Notes: a model not told the origin generated them from the sequence alone. DNA of 64,000 bases from Chitinilyticum aquatile DSM 21506 (GCF_000430805.1 NZ_AUMS01000001.1:434001-498000), one strand, 5' to 3'; positions 18,784 through 27,877 are shown, counted from the first letter of the stretch. Made by a program: numbers and translations.

Positions 18784-19152
18784 ATGACTACTCTTTATGG
18801 CATCAGCAACTGCGACACCATCAAAAAGGCGCGCCGCTGGCTCGATGACGCCGGCATTGATTACACCTGGCATGATTACAAAAAATCGGGAATCACCCTC
18901 GAGCGACTGCACGACTGGAGCCAACAACTCGGCTGGGAAGCATTACTGAATCGCAAGGGAACGACCTGGCGCAAACTGGATGAAGCCGTGCAAGCCAGCA
19001 TCACGGACGCGAACAGTGCTTGCCTGCTGATGCATGCCCATACTTCGCTGATCCGCCGCCCTCTACTTGAGCATGAAGGTATGGTGATTGCCGGATTTGA
19101 TGAAGAAACCTATAGCAAGCTACTCAACGTGGACACAGGTAGTGATATATAG
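18784..19152 (+). CDS. ArsC/Spx-family reductase-like protein (YffB type)
   Basis: The 122-residue thioredoxin-fold protein has a single conserved cysteine, C10, in the signature YGISNCDTIKKA, and the family RRPLLEHEG near the C-terminus. YffB proteins resemble glutathione-dependent arsenate reductases, but their physiological substrate is unsettled. It starts 3 bp after pilU and is probably co-transcribed; this pairing does not explain its function. Confidence 0.85.
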   Translation: MTTLYGISNCDTIKKARRWLDDAGIDYTWHDYKKSGITLERLHDWSQQLGWEALLNRKGTTWRKLDEAVQASITDANSACLLMHAHTSLIRRPLLEHEGMVIAGFDEETYSKLLNVDTGSDI

Positions 19153-19204
19153 TCAGCCAGCGCTTTAAATACGAGGCACAGAGGCGAATACCGAGTAAGG
19201 TACC

Positions 19205-19417
19205 ATGCAGAACAAATACACGACAGGCTGTGCACATGCATTGCAGCGGGGCAACAACAAGACCAGACCAGCACCACTGACCGATGCCTGCCCTGCCTGC
19301 GGCGCCCGCTGCGATGCAATCATCAGCAACGGCCTGCCTCCGCACCATATCGATTTCAGCTGCCAGTGCAACCAATGCAATTTCCAGTGGCAGCCGAACC
19401 AGCAGGATTCCATGTAA
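19205..19417 (+). CDS. Small zinc-ribbon-like protein, unknown
   Basis: A 70-residue product with two cysteine clusters, CPACGARC (29-36) and CQCNQC (53-58), spaced as in a zinc ribbon. An AAGG lies 6 bases before the ATG. It lies between the YffB-like gene and the flgM promoter. No family is recognised. The paired cysteines make chance unlikely, but the ORF is short. Confidence 0.5.
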   Translation: MQNKYTTGCAHALQRGNNKTRPAPLTDACPACGARCDAIISNGLPPHHIDFSCQCNQCNFQWQPNQQDSM

Positions 19418-19448
19418 ACTTCTTTGCTGAGCGTTTAAAAAATCCAGT

Positions 19449-19475
19449 TAAAGATAATCACCCAAGCGCCGATAT
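19449..19475 (+). promoter_or_regulatory. FliA (sigma-28) promoter of flgM
   Basis: TAAA (19449-19452), 15 bp spacer, GCCGATAT (19468-19475). This matches the class-3 flagellar consensus TAAA-N15-GCCGATAA in all but the last base. It lies about 57 bp before flgM. The same motif precedes fliC and pseB. Confidence 0.85.
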
Positions 19476-19532
19476 AGAGCTTAATATAACTATTGCTACA
19501 CATGGGCATGTGTACCCGGACCGGAGCAGGCC

Positions 19533-19814
19533 ATGAAAATCGACAGCCAGGGCAAACCGCTAGCCCCTCCGCAATTGCGGACAGCGGAAAATCGCAGCAG
19601 TACCAGCAGCAAGGCAGGTGAAGCCAGCCTGCAGCAGGACAGTGTTCAACTGAGCAGCAGCGCAGGCATCAGCCAAGGCGAAAGCACGTTTGACGCCGAC
19701 AAGGTCGCAGCCATCCGTCAGGCAATCAGTGAAGGCCGCTTCCAGGTCAAGCCGGAAGCCATTGCCGACGGCCTGCTCGATAGCGTCAAAGACCTCCTGA
19801 CCCGCCAAGCCTGA
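19533..19814 (+). CDS. flgM: Anti-sigma-28 factor FlgM
   Basis: The 93-residue FlgM binds FliA and holds it inactive until the hook-basal body is complete and FlgM is exported. The N-terminal half is polar and low-complexity (disordered in known FlgM). The C-terminal half carries the family signature: DADKVAAIRQAISEGRFQ and AIADGLLDSVKDLL. GGAG precedes the ATG. It has its own FliA promoter, giving a feedback loop, and is followed after 14 bp by flgN. Confidence 0.93.
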   Translation: MKIDSQGKPLAPPQLRTAENRSSTSSKAGEASLQQDSVQLSSSAGISQGESTFDADKVAAIRQAISEGRFQVKPEAIADGLLDSVKDLLTRQA

Positions 19815-19828
19815 TCACGAAACAGCAC

Positions 19829-20299
19829 ATGCCCACTTCGGAACTTGAACTCAGCCTCGATGCGGAGCTGGAGCAGCTGGAGCAGCTTCTTGGCCTGCTG
19901 AAGAAAGAGCAGCAGCTGCTTACAGAGCGCAAACTGGATGATCTGATTCCGCTGCTTGAAGAAAAGACAACCCAGTTGCGGCACTTGGAAAACCGCAGCC
20001 AGGCAAGGCGTCAGGCATTTGCGAAACTAGGCATCAGCGACCAAGCCGGTCCAATCCGCAGCTGGCTGCATACCCACCAAAGCAATCTACTTCCGAAGTG
20101 GGAGCAGCTGCTGGATAAAGCCCGCATGGCTGAGCTGTTGAACCGCACCAATGGCCAACTCATCAGCACGCGCCAGGAAATAGAACAGCAATTCCTGCAG
20201 CAAGCCGTCAGACCAGACAGCGACGAGCTGCCCTCCTATTCCGCAGACGGCAAAATCAGTAGTGCAGGCAGCGCAGCCCGCCGACGTGACCTCGTCTAG
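19829..20299 (+). CDS. flgN: Flagellar export chaperone FlgN
   Basis: The 156-residue, mainly alpha-helical FlgN-type chaperone escorts hook-filament junction proteins FlgK and FlgL to the export gate. Long heptad-like Leu/Glu/Gln helices (ELEQLEQLLGLLKKEQQLL) and LNRTNGQLISTRQ near the C-terminus fit FlgN. Location after flgM is the standard arrangement. Sequence conservation in this family is low, so context carries much of the call. Confidence 0.88.
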   Translation: MPTSELELSLDAELEQLEQLLGLLKKEQQLLTERKLDDLIPLLEEKTTQLRHLENRSQARRQAFAKLGISDQAGPIRSWLHTHQSNLLPKWEQLLDKARMAELLNRTNGQLISTRQEIEQQFLQQAVRPDSDELPSYSADGKISSAGSAARRRDLV

Positions 20300-20311
20300 C
20301 CCAACAGCAAA

Positions 20312-20845
20312 TCAATCGACCAGAAAGCTCCCCCCTCCTTCAAATCGGCTCAGATAGTACGGCTGCGTCATGGATTCGACCCTGACCTTGCCTCGGGAGT
20401 TGGGTGCGTGGACAAATCGCCCATCCCCAATATAGATACCGACATGGGAGCGCGGCTTGCCCAGAGTATTGAAAAATACCAGATCGCCAGGTCGCAATTG
20501 CTCCCTGGAAACCAGGCGGGCCAGCTGTGATATCTGTGCAGCATTGTGCGGCAAACTCACTCCTGCGGCCTGCGCATACACGTACCGCACAAGACCACTG
20601 CAATCAAGACCCGCCTCAGGATTGGCCCCGCCAAAGGTATAACCGACATCAATCAGGCCAAGCGCGCGCATGGCCACTTCCTGCCCCGCATTGGGTGGAA
20701 GCCGCAGCGCTTGACTAGAAGACGTTGGGGGGGAGCCCCGCCTTTTATCCTGCCCTGCCGGTGGTGACTGAGTGCTGCTGCATGCCGCCATCAGCAGCAC
20801 AAAAACGAACAGGGACGCTCGTCCGGAAAATACTGCGGTCTTCAT
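20312..20845 (-). CDS. NlpC/P60 family lipoprotein (peptidoglycan endopeptidase)
   Basis: The 177-residue protein starts with a lipoprotein signal (lipobox LMAAC, lipidated Cys22), a Pro/Ser linker, and a C-terminal NlpC/P60 papain-like domain. The catalytic set is Cys82 (LDCSGLV), His134 (SHVGIYIG) and a third polar residue near His146 (FVHAPN). Such enzymes cut D-Glu-diaminopimelate bonds in peptidoglycan stems (Spr/MepS-like). ATG at 20845 is chosen since it directly begins the signal peptide; an upstream in-frame ATG at 20890 would spoil it. Convergent with flgN. Confidence 0.9.
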   Translation of the reverse strand: MKTAVFSGRASLFVFVLLMAACSSTQSPPAGQDKRRGSPPTSSSQALRLPPNAGQEVAMRALGLIDVGYTFGGANPEAGLDCSGLVRYVYAQAAGVSLPHNAAQISQLARLVSREQLRPGDLVFFNTLGKPRSHVGIYIGDGRFVHAPNSRGKVRVESMTQPYYLSRFEGGGSFLVD

Positions 20846-20939
20846 TGCCAAATCGCCTTCTGCAATTCGAATATGATCTTTACCCTGCATTTGTTTTCAA
20901 CTTTATATTGCAAAGCAGCAAAATGACAATGCCGCCAAT

Positions 20940-20956
20940 ATGCTGCAAAGCAGCAT
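20940..20956. promoter_or_regulatory. 17 bp palindrome upstream of pflB and the NlpC gene
   Basis: ATGCTGC-AAA-GCAGCAT is a perfect inverted repeat. A partial direct copy (TTGCAAAGCAGCAAAATG) lies about 30 bp before it. Position between two divergent genes suggests an operator. The binding protein is unknown. Confidence 0.4.
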
Positions 20957-21021
20957 AAAATGTAGCACTCTCTATTCCAACAACAGCCTGCCAATCATGA
21001 TGCAGATCAAATTTTGATTAT

Positions 21022-21098
21022 GAATCCTTGTTAGGATTCTTTGTGCATATTTACCAAGCATTACAGCATATCGCAGTGCTAATCTACATCTTGTAGAT
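21022..21098 (+). promoter_or_regulatory. Two inverted repeats in the pflB upstream region
   Basis: GAATCC-N6-GGATTC (21022-21039) and ATCTACA-TCT-TGTAGAT (21082-21098) lie 84-160 bp before the pflB start. The second is a 7 bp perfect palindrome. Neither is a good FNR site (TTGAT-N4-ATCAA), although pfl genes are generally induced without oxygen. They could be operators or leader hairpins. Confidence 0.4.
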
Positions 21099-21181
21099 AA
21101 GGGATTACACCAACCCGGGCCCACCAGACCGGGGCTGGTTCAACAGGTCGTCAACCAGACATCGCCATTAGGAGCATCACC

Positions 21182-23434
21182 ATGAACGCACCGGAAACCA
21201 CTCTCCAACTCGACGCATGGCGCGGTTTTACCACCGGCGAGTGGCAAAACAAGGTCGCTGTACGTGACTTTATCCAGCTGAATTACACCCCGTACGAAGG
21301 CGACGACAGTTTCCTTGCCGGCCCGACCGAACGCACCAAGCAACAATGGGCTGTTCTGTCCGAACTCCTGAAGCAGGAACGTGAAAAGGGCGTACTGGAT
21401 GTTTCCGCTGATCGCGGCGCCAGTATCACTGCACACGATGCCGGCTATATTGCCAAAGATCTGGAAGTGATTGTCGGCCTGCAGACTGACGCTCCGCTCA
21501 AGCGCGCGATCGTTCCAAACGGTGGCCTGCGCATGGTGCAGACCGGCCTCGAAGCATATGGTTTCAAGCTCGACCCCAAGGTAGAGGAAGCCTACAACTT
21601 CTACCGCAAAGACCACAATATGGGCGTTTTCGATGCCTATAACGCTGATATCCTGGCCTGCCGCAAGTCCGGCGTGATTACCGGCCTGCCGGATGCCTAC
21701 GGCCGTGGCCGTATCATTGGCGACTATCGTCGCGTCGCTCTTTACGGTGTTGATTTCCTGATCAAGGACAAGAAACGCGAAAAGGCCGAACTCGACGATG
21801 TTGATTTCACCGAAGACGTCATCCGCACCCGCGAAGAACTCTCCGAGCAGATCAAGGCTCTGGGCGAGCTGAAAGAAATGGCCGCCAAATATGGCTTTGA
21901 CATCGGTCGCCCGGCTGCAACAGCCCAGGAAGCCGTACAGTGGACCTACTTCGGCTACCTGGCTGCCGTCAAGGAACAGAACGGTGCCGCCATGTCGATT
22001 GGCCGCATCTCCACTTTCCTCGACGTGTATTTCGAGCGTGACCTGAAAGAAGGTCGCATCACCGAATCCGAAGCCCAGGAAATGATCGACCATCTGGTCA
22101 TCAAGCTGCGCATCGTGCGCTTCCTGCGCACTCCGGAGTACGATCAACTGTTCTCGGGCGATCCGACTTGGGTGACTGAATCGATCGGTGGCATGGGCGA
22201 AGACGGCCGCACACTGGTTTCCAAGACCAGCTTCCGTACCCTCTGGACGCTCTGCAACCTCGGCCCGGCACCGGAACCCAACCTCACTGTACTGTGGTCC
22301 ACCAAGCTGCCCAAAGGCTTCAAGGACTTCTGCTCGAAGATGTCCATCGAAACATCGGCCATCCAGTACGAATCCGATGACCTGATGCTGCCGCAATGGG
22401 GCGATGACTATGCGATTGCCTGCTGCGTTTCGGCCATGCGCGTCGGCAAGCAGATGCAGTTCTTCGGCGCACGCTGCAACCTGGCCAAGGCCATGCTGTA
22501 TGCAATCAACGGTGGCGTTGATGAAAAGACTGGCGCCGTTGTTGCCAAGGGCTTCGAGCCGATCACAGCCGAATACCTGGACTACGACGAAGTCGTGGCC
22601 AAGTTCGACAAGATGATGGACTGGCTGGCCAAGACCTATGTGAAGGCACTGAATGCTATCCACTACATGCACGACAAGTACCATTACGAACGCATCGAAA
22701 TGGCACTGCATGATCGTGACATTCTGCGCACCATGGCCTGCGGTATTGCCGGCCTGTCGGTAGCTGCCGACTCCCTGTCCGCCATCAAGTTCGCCAAGGT
22801 AAAAGTAATCCGCAATGAAGCCGGTGTAGCCACCGATTTCGAGATTGAAGGTGATTACCCGGCCTTCGGCAATAACGACGATCGTGTCGACAGCATTGCC
22901 GTGTGGTTGACTGAAACCTTCATGAACAAGATCAAGCAGCACAAGACCTATCGCAACTCGATGCCGACCCAATCGGTTCTGACCATCACGTCCAACGTGG
23001 TATATGGCAAGAAAACCGGCAACACCCCGGATGGTCGTCGCTCTGGCGAACCGTTTGCTCCGGGCGCCAACCCGATGAACGGCCGCGACAAGTCTGGTTT
23101 CGTCGCTGCAGGCGCATCGGTCGCCAAACTGCCGTATGAAGCCGCACTGGACGGCATCAGCTGGACAGCTTCGGCCACTCCGGATGCCCTGGGTCACACG
23201 CTGGCTGATCGCGTGAACAACCTGACCAACTGTCTGGATGGTTTCTGCGGCGCTTCGGGCTTCCACATCAACGTCAACGTGCTGAACCGCGAGATGCTGA
23301 TCGACGCCATGGAACACCCGGAAAACTACCCGCAGTTGACCATCCGCGTGTCGGGCTATGCGGTCAACTTCATCAAGCTGACTCGCGAACAGCAGATGGA
23401 TGTAATCAACCGCACCTTCCACATGCACGCCTGA
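21182..23434 (+). CDS. pflB: Formate C-acetyltransferase (pyruvate formate-lyase)
   Basis: The 750-residue glycyl-radical enzyme converts pyruvate and CoA to acetyl-CoA and formate without oxygen. The adjacent catalytic cysteines are Cys414-Cys415 ([13 protein letters not shown]), and the radical glycine is Gly725 ([10 protein letters not shown]). Length and N-terminus ([20 protein letters not shown]) match the PflB clade rather than diol dehydratases. It is followed by a terminator and then pflA. No focA formate channel gene precedes it, unlike in enterics. Confidence 0.97.
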   Translation: MNAPETTLQLDAWRGFTTGEWQNKVAVRDFIQLNYTPYEGDDSFLAGPTERTKQQWAVLSELLKQEREKGVLDVSADRGASITAHDAGYIAKDLEVIVGLQTDAPLKRAIVPNGGLRMVQTGLEAYGFKLDPKVEEAYNFYRKDHNMGVFDAYNADILACRKSGVITGLPDAYGRGRIIGDYRRVALYGVDFLIKDKKREKAELDDVDFTEDVIRTREELSEQIKALGELKEMAAKYGFDIGRPAATAQEAVQWTYFGYLAAVKEQNGAAMSIGRISTFLDVYFERDLKEGRITESEAQEMIDHLVIKLRIVRFLRTPEYDQLFSGDPTWVTESIGGMGEDGRTLVSKTSFRTLWTLCNLGPAPEPNLTVLWSTKLPKGFKDFCSKMSIETSAIQYESDDLMLPQWGDDYAIACCVSAMRVGKQMQFFGARCNLAKAMLYAINGGVDEKTGAVVAKGFEPITAEYLDYDEVVAKFDKMMDWLAKTYVKALNAIHYMHDKYHYERIEMALHDRDILRTMACGIAGLSVAADSLSAIKFAKVKVIRNEAGVATDFEIEGDYPAFGNNDDRVDSIAVWLTETFMNKIKQHKTYRNSMPTQSVLTITSNVVYGKKTGNTPDGRRSGEPFAPGANPMNGRDKSGFVAAGASVAKLPYEAALDGISWTASATPDALGHTLADRVNNLTNCLDGFCGASGFHINVNVLNREMLIDAMEHPENYPQLTIRVSGYAVNFIKLTREQQMDVINRTFHMHA

Positions 23435-23473
23435 TAGGCTGACAAGCCGCGCCGCCCGCAAGGGCGGCAAGCA

Positions 23474-23503
23474 CGGGCCAGCTGAAAAGCTGGCCCGTTT
23501 TTT
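23474..23503 (+). terminator. Terminator between pflB and pflA
   Basis: GGGCCAGC-TGAAAA-GCTGGCCC followed by GTTTTTTA, 40 bp past pflB. It would make pflA transcript much rarer than pflB or require a separate start. Confidence 0.85.
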
Positions 23504-23520
23504 ATCGGCAACACGCTACA

Positions 23521-24369
23521 ATGACTGAAAATCTCATTCCGCTTCGCACTGAGCCATCCATGACTGAAGAAAAAAAACCAGCCGGAGAGATCTTTCCTGC
23601 GACCGTTGATGACGAGGGTCATCTGGTCGGCTATATCCACTCCTTTGAAACAGGTGCTGCTGTTGATGGGCCAGGCATGCGCTTTGCCCTCTTCATGTCC
23701 GGCTGCCAGTTCCGCTGCCTGTATTGCCACAATCCGGACACCTGGAAAATCTACTCGGGACGGCAGATGACCATTGATGCAGTCGTGGCCGAGATCGGAA
23801 AGTACGCCAATTTCCTGAAGTTTGCCGGCGGCCTGACCATCACCGGTGGCGAGCCGCTGATGCAGGCTCACTTTGTTGGCGAGGTGTTCTATCGCGTCAA
23901 GAAACAATGGGGGCTGCATACCGCACTCGATACGCAGGGTTTTCTGGCTGCACACCTTGATGATGCCTGGTTTGCCAATGTGGATCTCGTCCTGCTGGAC
24001 ATCAAGCAGATGAATCCGGAAAAGTACGAGAAACTGACCAGCAAACCGCTACAGCCAACACTCGATTTTGCCGAGCGGCTGATCCGGCTCAAAAAGAAAA
24101 TCTGGATCCGCTACGTCCTGGTTCCCGGCTGGAGTGACGATGAGCAAGACGTGGAAAAACTGGCTGTCTATCTGGCTGACCTGAACCAGCGCGGGCCTGG
24201 TCTGCTGGAGCGCGTTGAAGTACTGCCCTTCCACAAGATGGGCGAGCACAAATGGGAAGAACTGGGCATGAAGTATGAACTGACTGATACTCCGCCGCCG
24301 GCACAGGATGTCGTGGATCGGGTCCGTGGCCAGTTCAGCCACCACCTCCCGTACACACTGATCTGCTAA
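23521..24369 (+). CDS. pflA: Pyruvate formate-lyase activating enzyme
   Basis: A 282-residue radical-SAM enzyme that installs the glycyl radical on PflB. Cluster cysteines Cys62, Cys66 and Cys69 form CQFRCLYC. GGEPLMQ supplies the SAM-binding GGE motif. It is about 35 residues longer at the N-terminus than E. coli PflA (246). ATG at 23560 is an alternative start; neither has a strong ribosome site. It follows pflB across a terminator. Confidence 0.94.
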   Translation: MTENLIPLRTEPSMTEEKKPAGEIFPATVDDEGHLVGYIHSFETGAAVDGPGMRFALFMSGCQFRCLYCHNPDTWKIYSGRQMTIDAVVAEIGKYANFLKFAGGLTITGGEPLMQAHFVGEVFYRVKKQWGLHTALDTQGFLAAHLDDAWFANVDLVLLDIKQMNPEKYEKLTSKPLQPTLDFAERLIRLKKKIWIRYVLVPGWSDDEQDVEKLAVYLADLNQRGPGLLERVEVLPFHKMGEHKWEELGMKYELTDTPPPAQDVVDRVRGQFSHHLPYTLIC

Positions 24370-24378
24370 ACACATCTA

Positions 24379-24426
24379 CCTATATGGCTACAGCCCTTTT
24401 AAATAAAGGGCTGTAGCCATATACAC
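24379..24426. repeat. Palindromic intergenic element, copy D (near-perfect)
   Basis: TATATGGCTACAGCCC and GGGCTGTAGCCATATA (24381-24423) are a perfect 16 bp inverted repeat around TTTTAAATAAA. This is the best preserved copy. It sits between the convergent pflA and MFS stop codons and could terminate transcription both ways. Confidence 0.8.
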
Positions 24427-24435
24427 TACAAGAAA

Positions 24436-25575
24436 CTACCAGCGCACCACTCTTGCCAGTATGGCAATGAATAACGCCATGCAGGCCACCAGCCCCATCC
24501 CAAAGGACAGTGATGTTGTATGTGCGACAAAGCCGATCAGCGGAGGCCCCAGCAGAGCCCCGACTGAGCCCATCGTCGTAACGGCTGCCAGCGTGACGGC
24601 ACCATGCTTCGCAGCGCCCTGATAAACACATGGCGAAACCGCAGCCATCCCGACCCCGATCAGAGCAAACGCGAGCAAGCCGGCAACGTAACCTCCCGCT
24701 ACGATGCCAAGCAGCAGACCACCACCAGACAGCAAGCCGCCGGCGACCAGCAGTGTCCTAGCACCGAAACGCAAGCGCCAGCCATCGCCAAACCAGCGCG
24801 CCAGAAACATGGTCGTAGAAAATGCAGCAAGGCCAAGCGTTGCCAGCTGCTGGCTCACCCCGGCGACATCTTTGAGATACAGCGCGCTCCAGTCATTCAT
24901 CGAACCTTCGACAATCGTGCCACAGAATGCCAGCAGGCCAAATCCGACCGCGGCGCCTGCCGGCAGAACAAAGCGCCTGCCACTACCGCTGCCAACTGCC
25001 GCCGGCTCGGATGGAATGAGCCTTGGACCGGCATAGAGCGCACCGAGCACGATCATTGCGGCGGCAAGGCCGAAATGCCAGCCGAGCACTGGCGTGGCAT
25101 GCTGGACCAGCATGTAAGCCAGCATTGCAGCGGCCAGCAGCCCGAGGCTGAAAATGGCATGCAGACGCGACATGATCATTTTCCCCGAGGCCTGCTCGAA
25201 TTCAACCGCCTGGGTGTTCATCGCCACATTCAGACAGCTCGCAAGTACGCCCTCCGCCAGCATGATCACGATGGCCAGCGCATAATTTTCCACAGCAGAC
25301 AGTGCGAGCAACACCAGCGGCAATCCCGAAACGGCAAACAGGCAAACTTTTCGCGTGCCAAACCACTGCAACACCCAAGCAGTAAGCGGAAATGAAAATA
25401 CCGCCCCCAAACCTGAGGCCAGCAAAAAGAAGCCCAGCTGCGCATCATTGATCCCCAGCTGGGCTTTCAGTGCCGGGATACGAGCCGCCCAAGTGCCGTA
25501 ATTAAGCCCGAGACAAAGAAAAAGAGCGGCAATCGCTGCATGAGCCTGCTGCAGGCGTACATCAGAAAAAGTCAT
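24436..25575 (-). CDS. MFS transporter (YbjJ-like)
   Basis: The 379-residue permease has about 12 hydrophobic segments spread along the protein and begins with LFLCLGLNYGTWAARIPALK, the signature of the YbjJ-type branch of the major facilitator superfamily. GTRKVCLF fits the loop 2-3 motif only weakly. The substrate is unknown. It is convergent with pflA and next to, but not obviously part of, the flagellar gene block; the gap to the flhB-tail gene is 9 bp, so read-through from the flagellar transcript is possible. Confidence 0.82.
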   Translation of the reverse strand: MTFSDVRLQQAHAAIAALFLCLGLNYGTWAARIPALKAQLGINDAQLGFFLLASGLGAVFSFPLTAWVLQWFGTRKVCLFAVSGLPLVLLALSAVENYALAIVIMLAEGVLASCLNVAMNTQAVEFEQASGKMIMSRLHAIFSLGLLAAAMLAYMLVQHATPVLGWHFGLAAAMIVLGALYAGPRLIPSEPAAVGSGSGRRFVLPAGAAVGFGLLAFCGTIVEGSMNDWSALYLKDVAGVSQQLATLGLAAFSTTMFLARWFGDGWRLRFGARTLLVAGGLLSGGGLLLGIVAGGYVAGLLAFALIGVGMAAVSPCVYQGAAKHGAVTLAAVTTMGSVGALLGPPLIGFVAHTTSLSFGMGLVACMALFIAILARVVRW

Positions 25576-25584
25576 CAGATTGAT

Positions 25585-25944
25585 TTAGCCGGTACTGCCG
25601 GACGAGTCGGAAGAGGAACCCGCATCCTCAGGCTTTGGCAACAGCGCTGTCAACTCGGGAGTTTCCGGCGAAGCGCCATTTTCCAGCAGATAAATGAAAG
25701 CCAGCAGTTCGGCTACGGCCCGGTAGAGCTGCGGCGGGATGTGCTGATCCAGATCCACTTGCATGAGCAAGGACACCAGCTCGGGGGATTCATGCACGAA
25801 AACACCGGCTTCGCGGGCTTTTTCGATGATTCTCTCCGCCATCAGCCCACGCCCCTTGCCGGAAACTCGCGGAGCACCACTGCCCTCCGCATAGGCCAGC
25901 GCAACGGCCTGAAGCTGCCCGGAGCTGCGCTGTACTTTCTTCAT
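25585..25944 (-). CDS. FlhB C-terminal-domain-like flagellar protein
   Basis: The 119-residue product resembles the cytoplasmic tail of FlhB/YscU export switch proteins (AVALAYAEGSGAPRVSGKGRGLMAERIIEKAREAG, VSLLMQVDLDQHIPPQLYRAVAELLAFIY; quoted in parts), but has no membrane part and no NPTH autocleavage site. Similar stand-alone genes occur beside fliK in other bacteria and can partly replace the FlhB tail. The start overlaps the fliK stop by ATGA. A Ser/Asp-rich C-terminal tail of about 20 residues is probably disordered. Confidence 0.85.
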   Translation of the reverse strand: MKKVQRSSGQLQAVALAYAEGSGAPRVSGKGRGLMAERIIEKAREAGVFVHESPELVSLLMQVDLDQHIPPQLYRAVAELLAFIYLLENGASPETPELTALLPKPEDAGSSSDSSGSTG

Positions 25945-27101
25945 GCACCGGCCTCTTCATCCGGAGCAACAAGCGCCTGCGCCAACTGCAAGCCGGCAGC
26001 GGAAAATCGCTGCGCAAGCACAGGCAAGGCGGCAGTCACTGCAGTCCGGCTCGCGGACTCGGGAACTACAAAGCGCACGGAGAACTGCCCATTCTGCAGA
26101 CGGGCAATCACGCCAATTGAGCCAAGATGAGGCATCTGCAAATCCATGCGGCTCTGCCAGGCCCTCGTCTCCGCCTCATCAGCCTGTGGATCACGGGCAT
26201 CGCGCTCCCAGCCCAGTGACCACTCCATGGGCTGACCGGGCCACGCCTGCCCTTGCCAGTGCAAGGGGCGCTGTTCCACCATTCCGAGCTGCTGTTGCAC
26301 GAGCTGGCGCAACTGCTGCGCTGGATCGGCCGAATCATCCGGCTGCATACCCTGATTTGCCATGAATAACAGGCGGTCATTCGCCGCATGATCGGCAGGC
26401 CTTGCAGCCTGGGAAGTCGCAGGTTCAGGGCGTGAACCTTGCAACGATTCCTGAGCATCATTGGCCGATGGAGCAAGTTGCGTTTTTACAGCCTGCTCCG
26501 AGCCAGATAGCCTGGTCGAGTCAGCATTCACCATTGCGGCCTGAGGCTCGCGCAGCAACTGCGGCAAGCTACGCTGCCCGCTGACCCATTGCGCCTGATG
26601 CGACTCGTAAAACAAGCCGCTCTCTCCCAGACGCCCGGCCAGTTGGCTTGCCAACTTTGCCGGATCAGGCGAACCGGAAAACAGCGGCTCGGACTGCCGC
26701 AACACTGGAGCAGCATCGTTTGAAGCAAGTTGCGTCACGAGAGTGGCAAGACGCTGCGCAGCCTGGCTTAATGCCACATTTGGCGCCTGCGGAGACTGTT
26801 GCGGCGCTGCAGCATCCATTTGAAACCGTATCTGAGGAGACCCCTGAAGAACAGTGAGGTCCAGCTTATTACCCGGCTGGGTATTACTGGGGAGATTCAT
26901 ATCAAGCAACTGGTCTTTCACCAGCACGGCAAAGCGCCCATTCGGCAGCATAGCCTGCACCGTTGCCTGTACCCGTTCCCCGACAGTCAGCAGTACCTGC
27001 GCCCCCTCGGGAGGGCGTGCAACGTCAATCACGCCCTGCTGGGCACGCAAATAATTCTGAACCAGACTGACAGGGCCGCTACCAGGCAACATGGTGAACA
27101 C
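25941..27101 (-). CDS. fliK: Flagellar hook-length control protein FliK
   Basis: The 386-residue protein has a Gln/Ala/Pro-rich, weakly conserved N-terminal and middle part and a conserved C-terminal FliK domain (about 280-375): PMEWSLGWERD, MPHLGSIGVIARLQNGQFSVRFVVPES. FliK measures hook length and signals the FlhB switch in substrate specificity. The neighbouring FlhB-tail-like gene overlaps it by 4 bases, which fits this partnership. The N-terminus has LLTVGERVQATVQAMLPNG, as in other FliK-like proteins. Confidence 0.85.
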   Translation of the reverse strand: MFTMLPGSGPVSLVQNYLRAQQGVIDVARPPEGAQVLLTVGERVQATVQAMLPNGRFAVLVKDQLLDMNLPSNTQPGNKLDLTVLQGSPQIRFQMDAAAPQQSPQAPNVALSQAAQRLATLVTQLASNDAAPVLRQSEPLFSGSPDPAKLASQLAGRLGESGLFYESHQAQWVSGQRSLPQLLREPQAAMVNADSTRLSGSEQAVKTQLAPSANDAQESLQGSRPEPATSQAARPADHAANDRLLFMANQGMQPDDSADPAQQLRQLVQQQLGMVEQRPLHWQGQAWPGQPMEWSLGWERDARDPQADEAETRAWQSRMDLQMPHLGSIGVIARLQNGQFSVRFVVPESASRTAVTAALPVLAQRFSAAGLQLAQALVAPDEEAGA

Positions 27102-27127
27102 TCTCCACTCTCAGCAACCCCAGGCGA

Positions 27128-27529
27128 TCAGGTTTTTCCTTCTGACCGATACAAGGCCACAATCAACTCGGCCTCGCCACGGGCCAAACCGCAATTGCGC
27201 TGGATCTCCTCAACACCGGCCCCTTCATGAACCAAGCGAATGGCCTGAGCATATGGGCTGCGACCTGAAATCTCCGCGTCATCTGCTGCTACGTGATCAG
27301 ACGATGCAGAGATGAGCCGCAATTGCGCTTCCTGAGCAGCCAGTCTGAGTCCTAAGAGTTCAACATCATTTCTCAGCCGAGATTGCTCCTGCAGGAGCAG
27401 CTGCTGCTGATGCAGTTGGCGGCGATTCTTTGACCAGAAGAATAAGAGCTCGATGGCATAGACAGCCAGACATACCCCCAGCAATAGCAACGCGGTCTCA
27501 AAACTGATGGCTATTGTAGAAGGGGCCAT
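27128..27529 (-). CDS. DUF2802 membrane-anchored protein
   Basis: The 133-residue protein has one N-terminal transmembrane segment (about 10-30), a coiled-coil Gln/Leu-rich stretch (35-70), and a C-terminal helix-turn-helix-like part (AIRLVHEGAGVEEIQRNCGLARGEAELIVAL in sections) typical of DUF2802. These genes occur within flagellar clusters; the function is unknown. It is 26 bp from fliK and in the same direction. Confidence 0.75.
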   Translation of the reverse strand: MAPSTIAISFETALLLLGVCLAVYAIELLFFWSKNRRQLHQQQLLLQEQSRLRNDVELLGLRLAAQEAQLRLISASSDHVAADDAEISGRSPYAQAIRLVHEGAGVEEIQRNCGLARGEAELIVALYRSEGKT

Positions 27530-27559
27530 GAATTGAACTTCCTGACGTAATGGAAAACA

Positions 27560-27877
27560 TCAGGTCCGATAGGTACGCTGCAGTTTTCCCTGATTATTCA
27601 TACTTTGCAGAATCTGCTGAGTCTCCTGGCGCCAAGCCTCAAGATGCGGCATCAGAAATTGCAATTCATCTTGTACCGATTGGGCCAGAATTGCCAGCTT
27701 CTGCCGCTCAGGAGGGGGATATGCAGCCAAATCAGCATTGGAGATTGCTTGCAATGCCTGGGACAGCGCGGGGAATTTTTCGATTGTATCGTCCCAGGCT
27801 TCCTCATCCAGTTGCTGCCGCATTTGCTGGAGCATGTCCAGCAATTCCTCGAAACGTACCTTGTCAGACGCGGCCAT
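27560..27877 (-). CDS. fliT: FliT-like flagellar export chaperone
   Basis: A 105-residue helical protein (VRFEELLDMLQQMRQQLD and later LMPHLEAWRQETQQIL) located directly after fliS, as FliT, the FliD chaperone, usually is. Sequence conservation is low in this family, so the name rests mainly on size, helicity and position. ATG at 27877 is preferred since it overlaps fliS by 14 bp; the longer start at 27931 would overlap fliS by 68 bp. Confidence 0.7.
   Translation of the reverse strand: MAASDKVRFEELLDMLQQMRQQLDEEAWDDTIEKFPALSQALQAISNADLAAYPPPERQKLAILAQSVQDELQFLMPHLEAWRQETQQILQSMNNQGKLQRTYRT

Noticed and set aside
21140-23470. 776-codon minus-strand frame opposite pflB
   Set aside because: It is an exact antisense of pflB, whose catalytic residues are intact; the antisense product has no recognisable domain.
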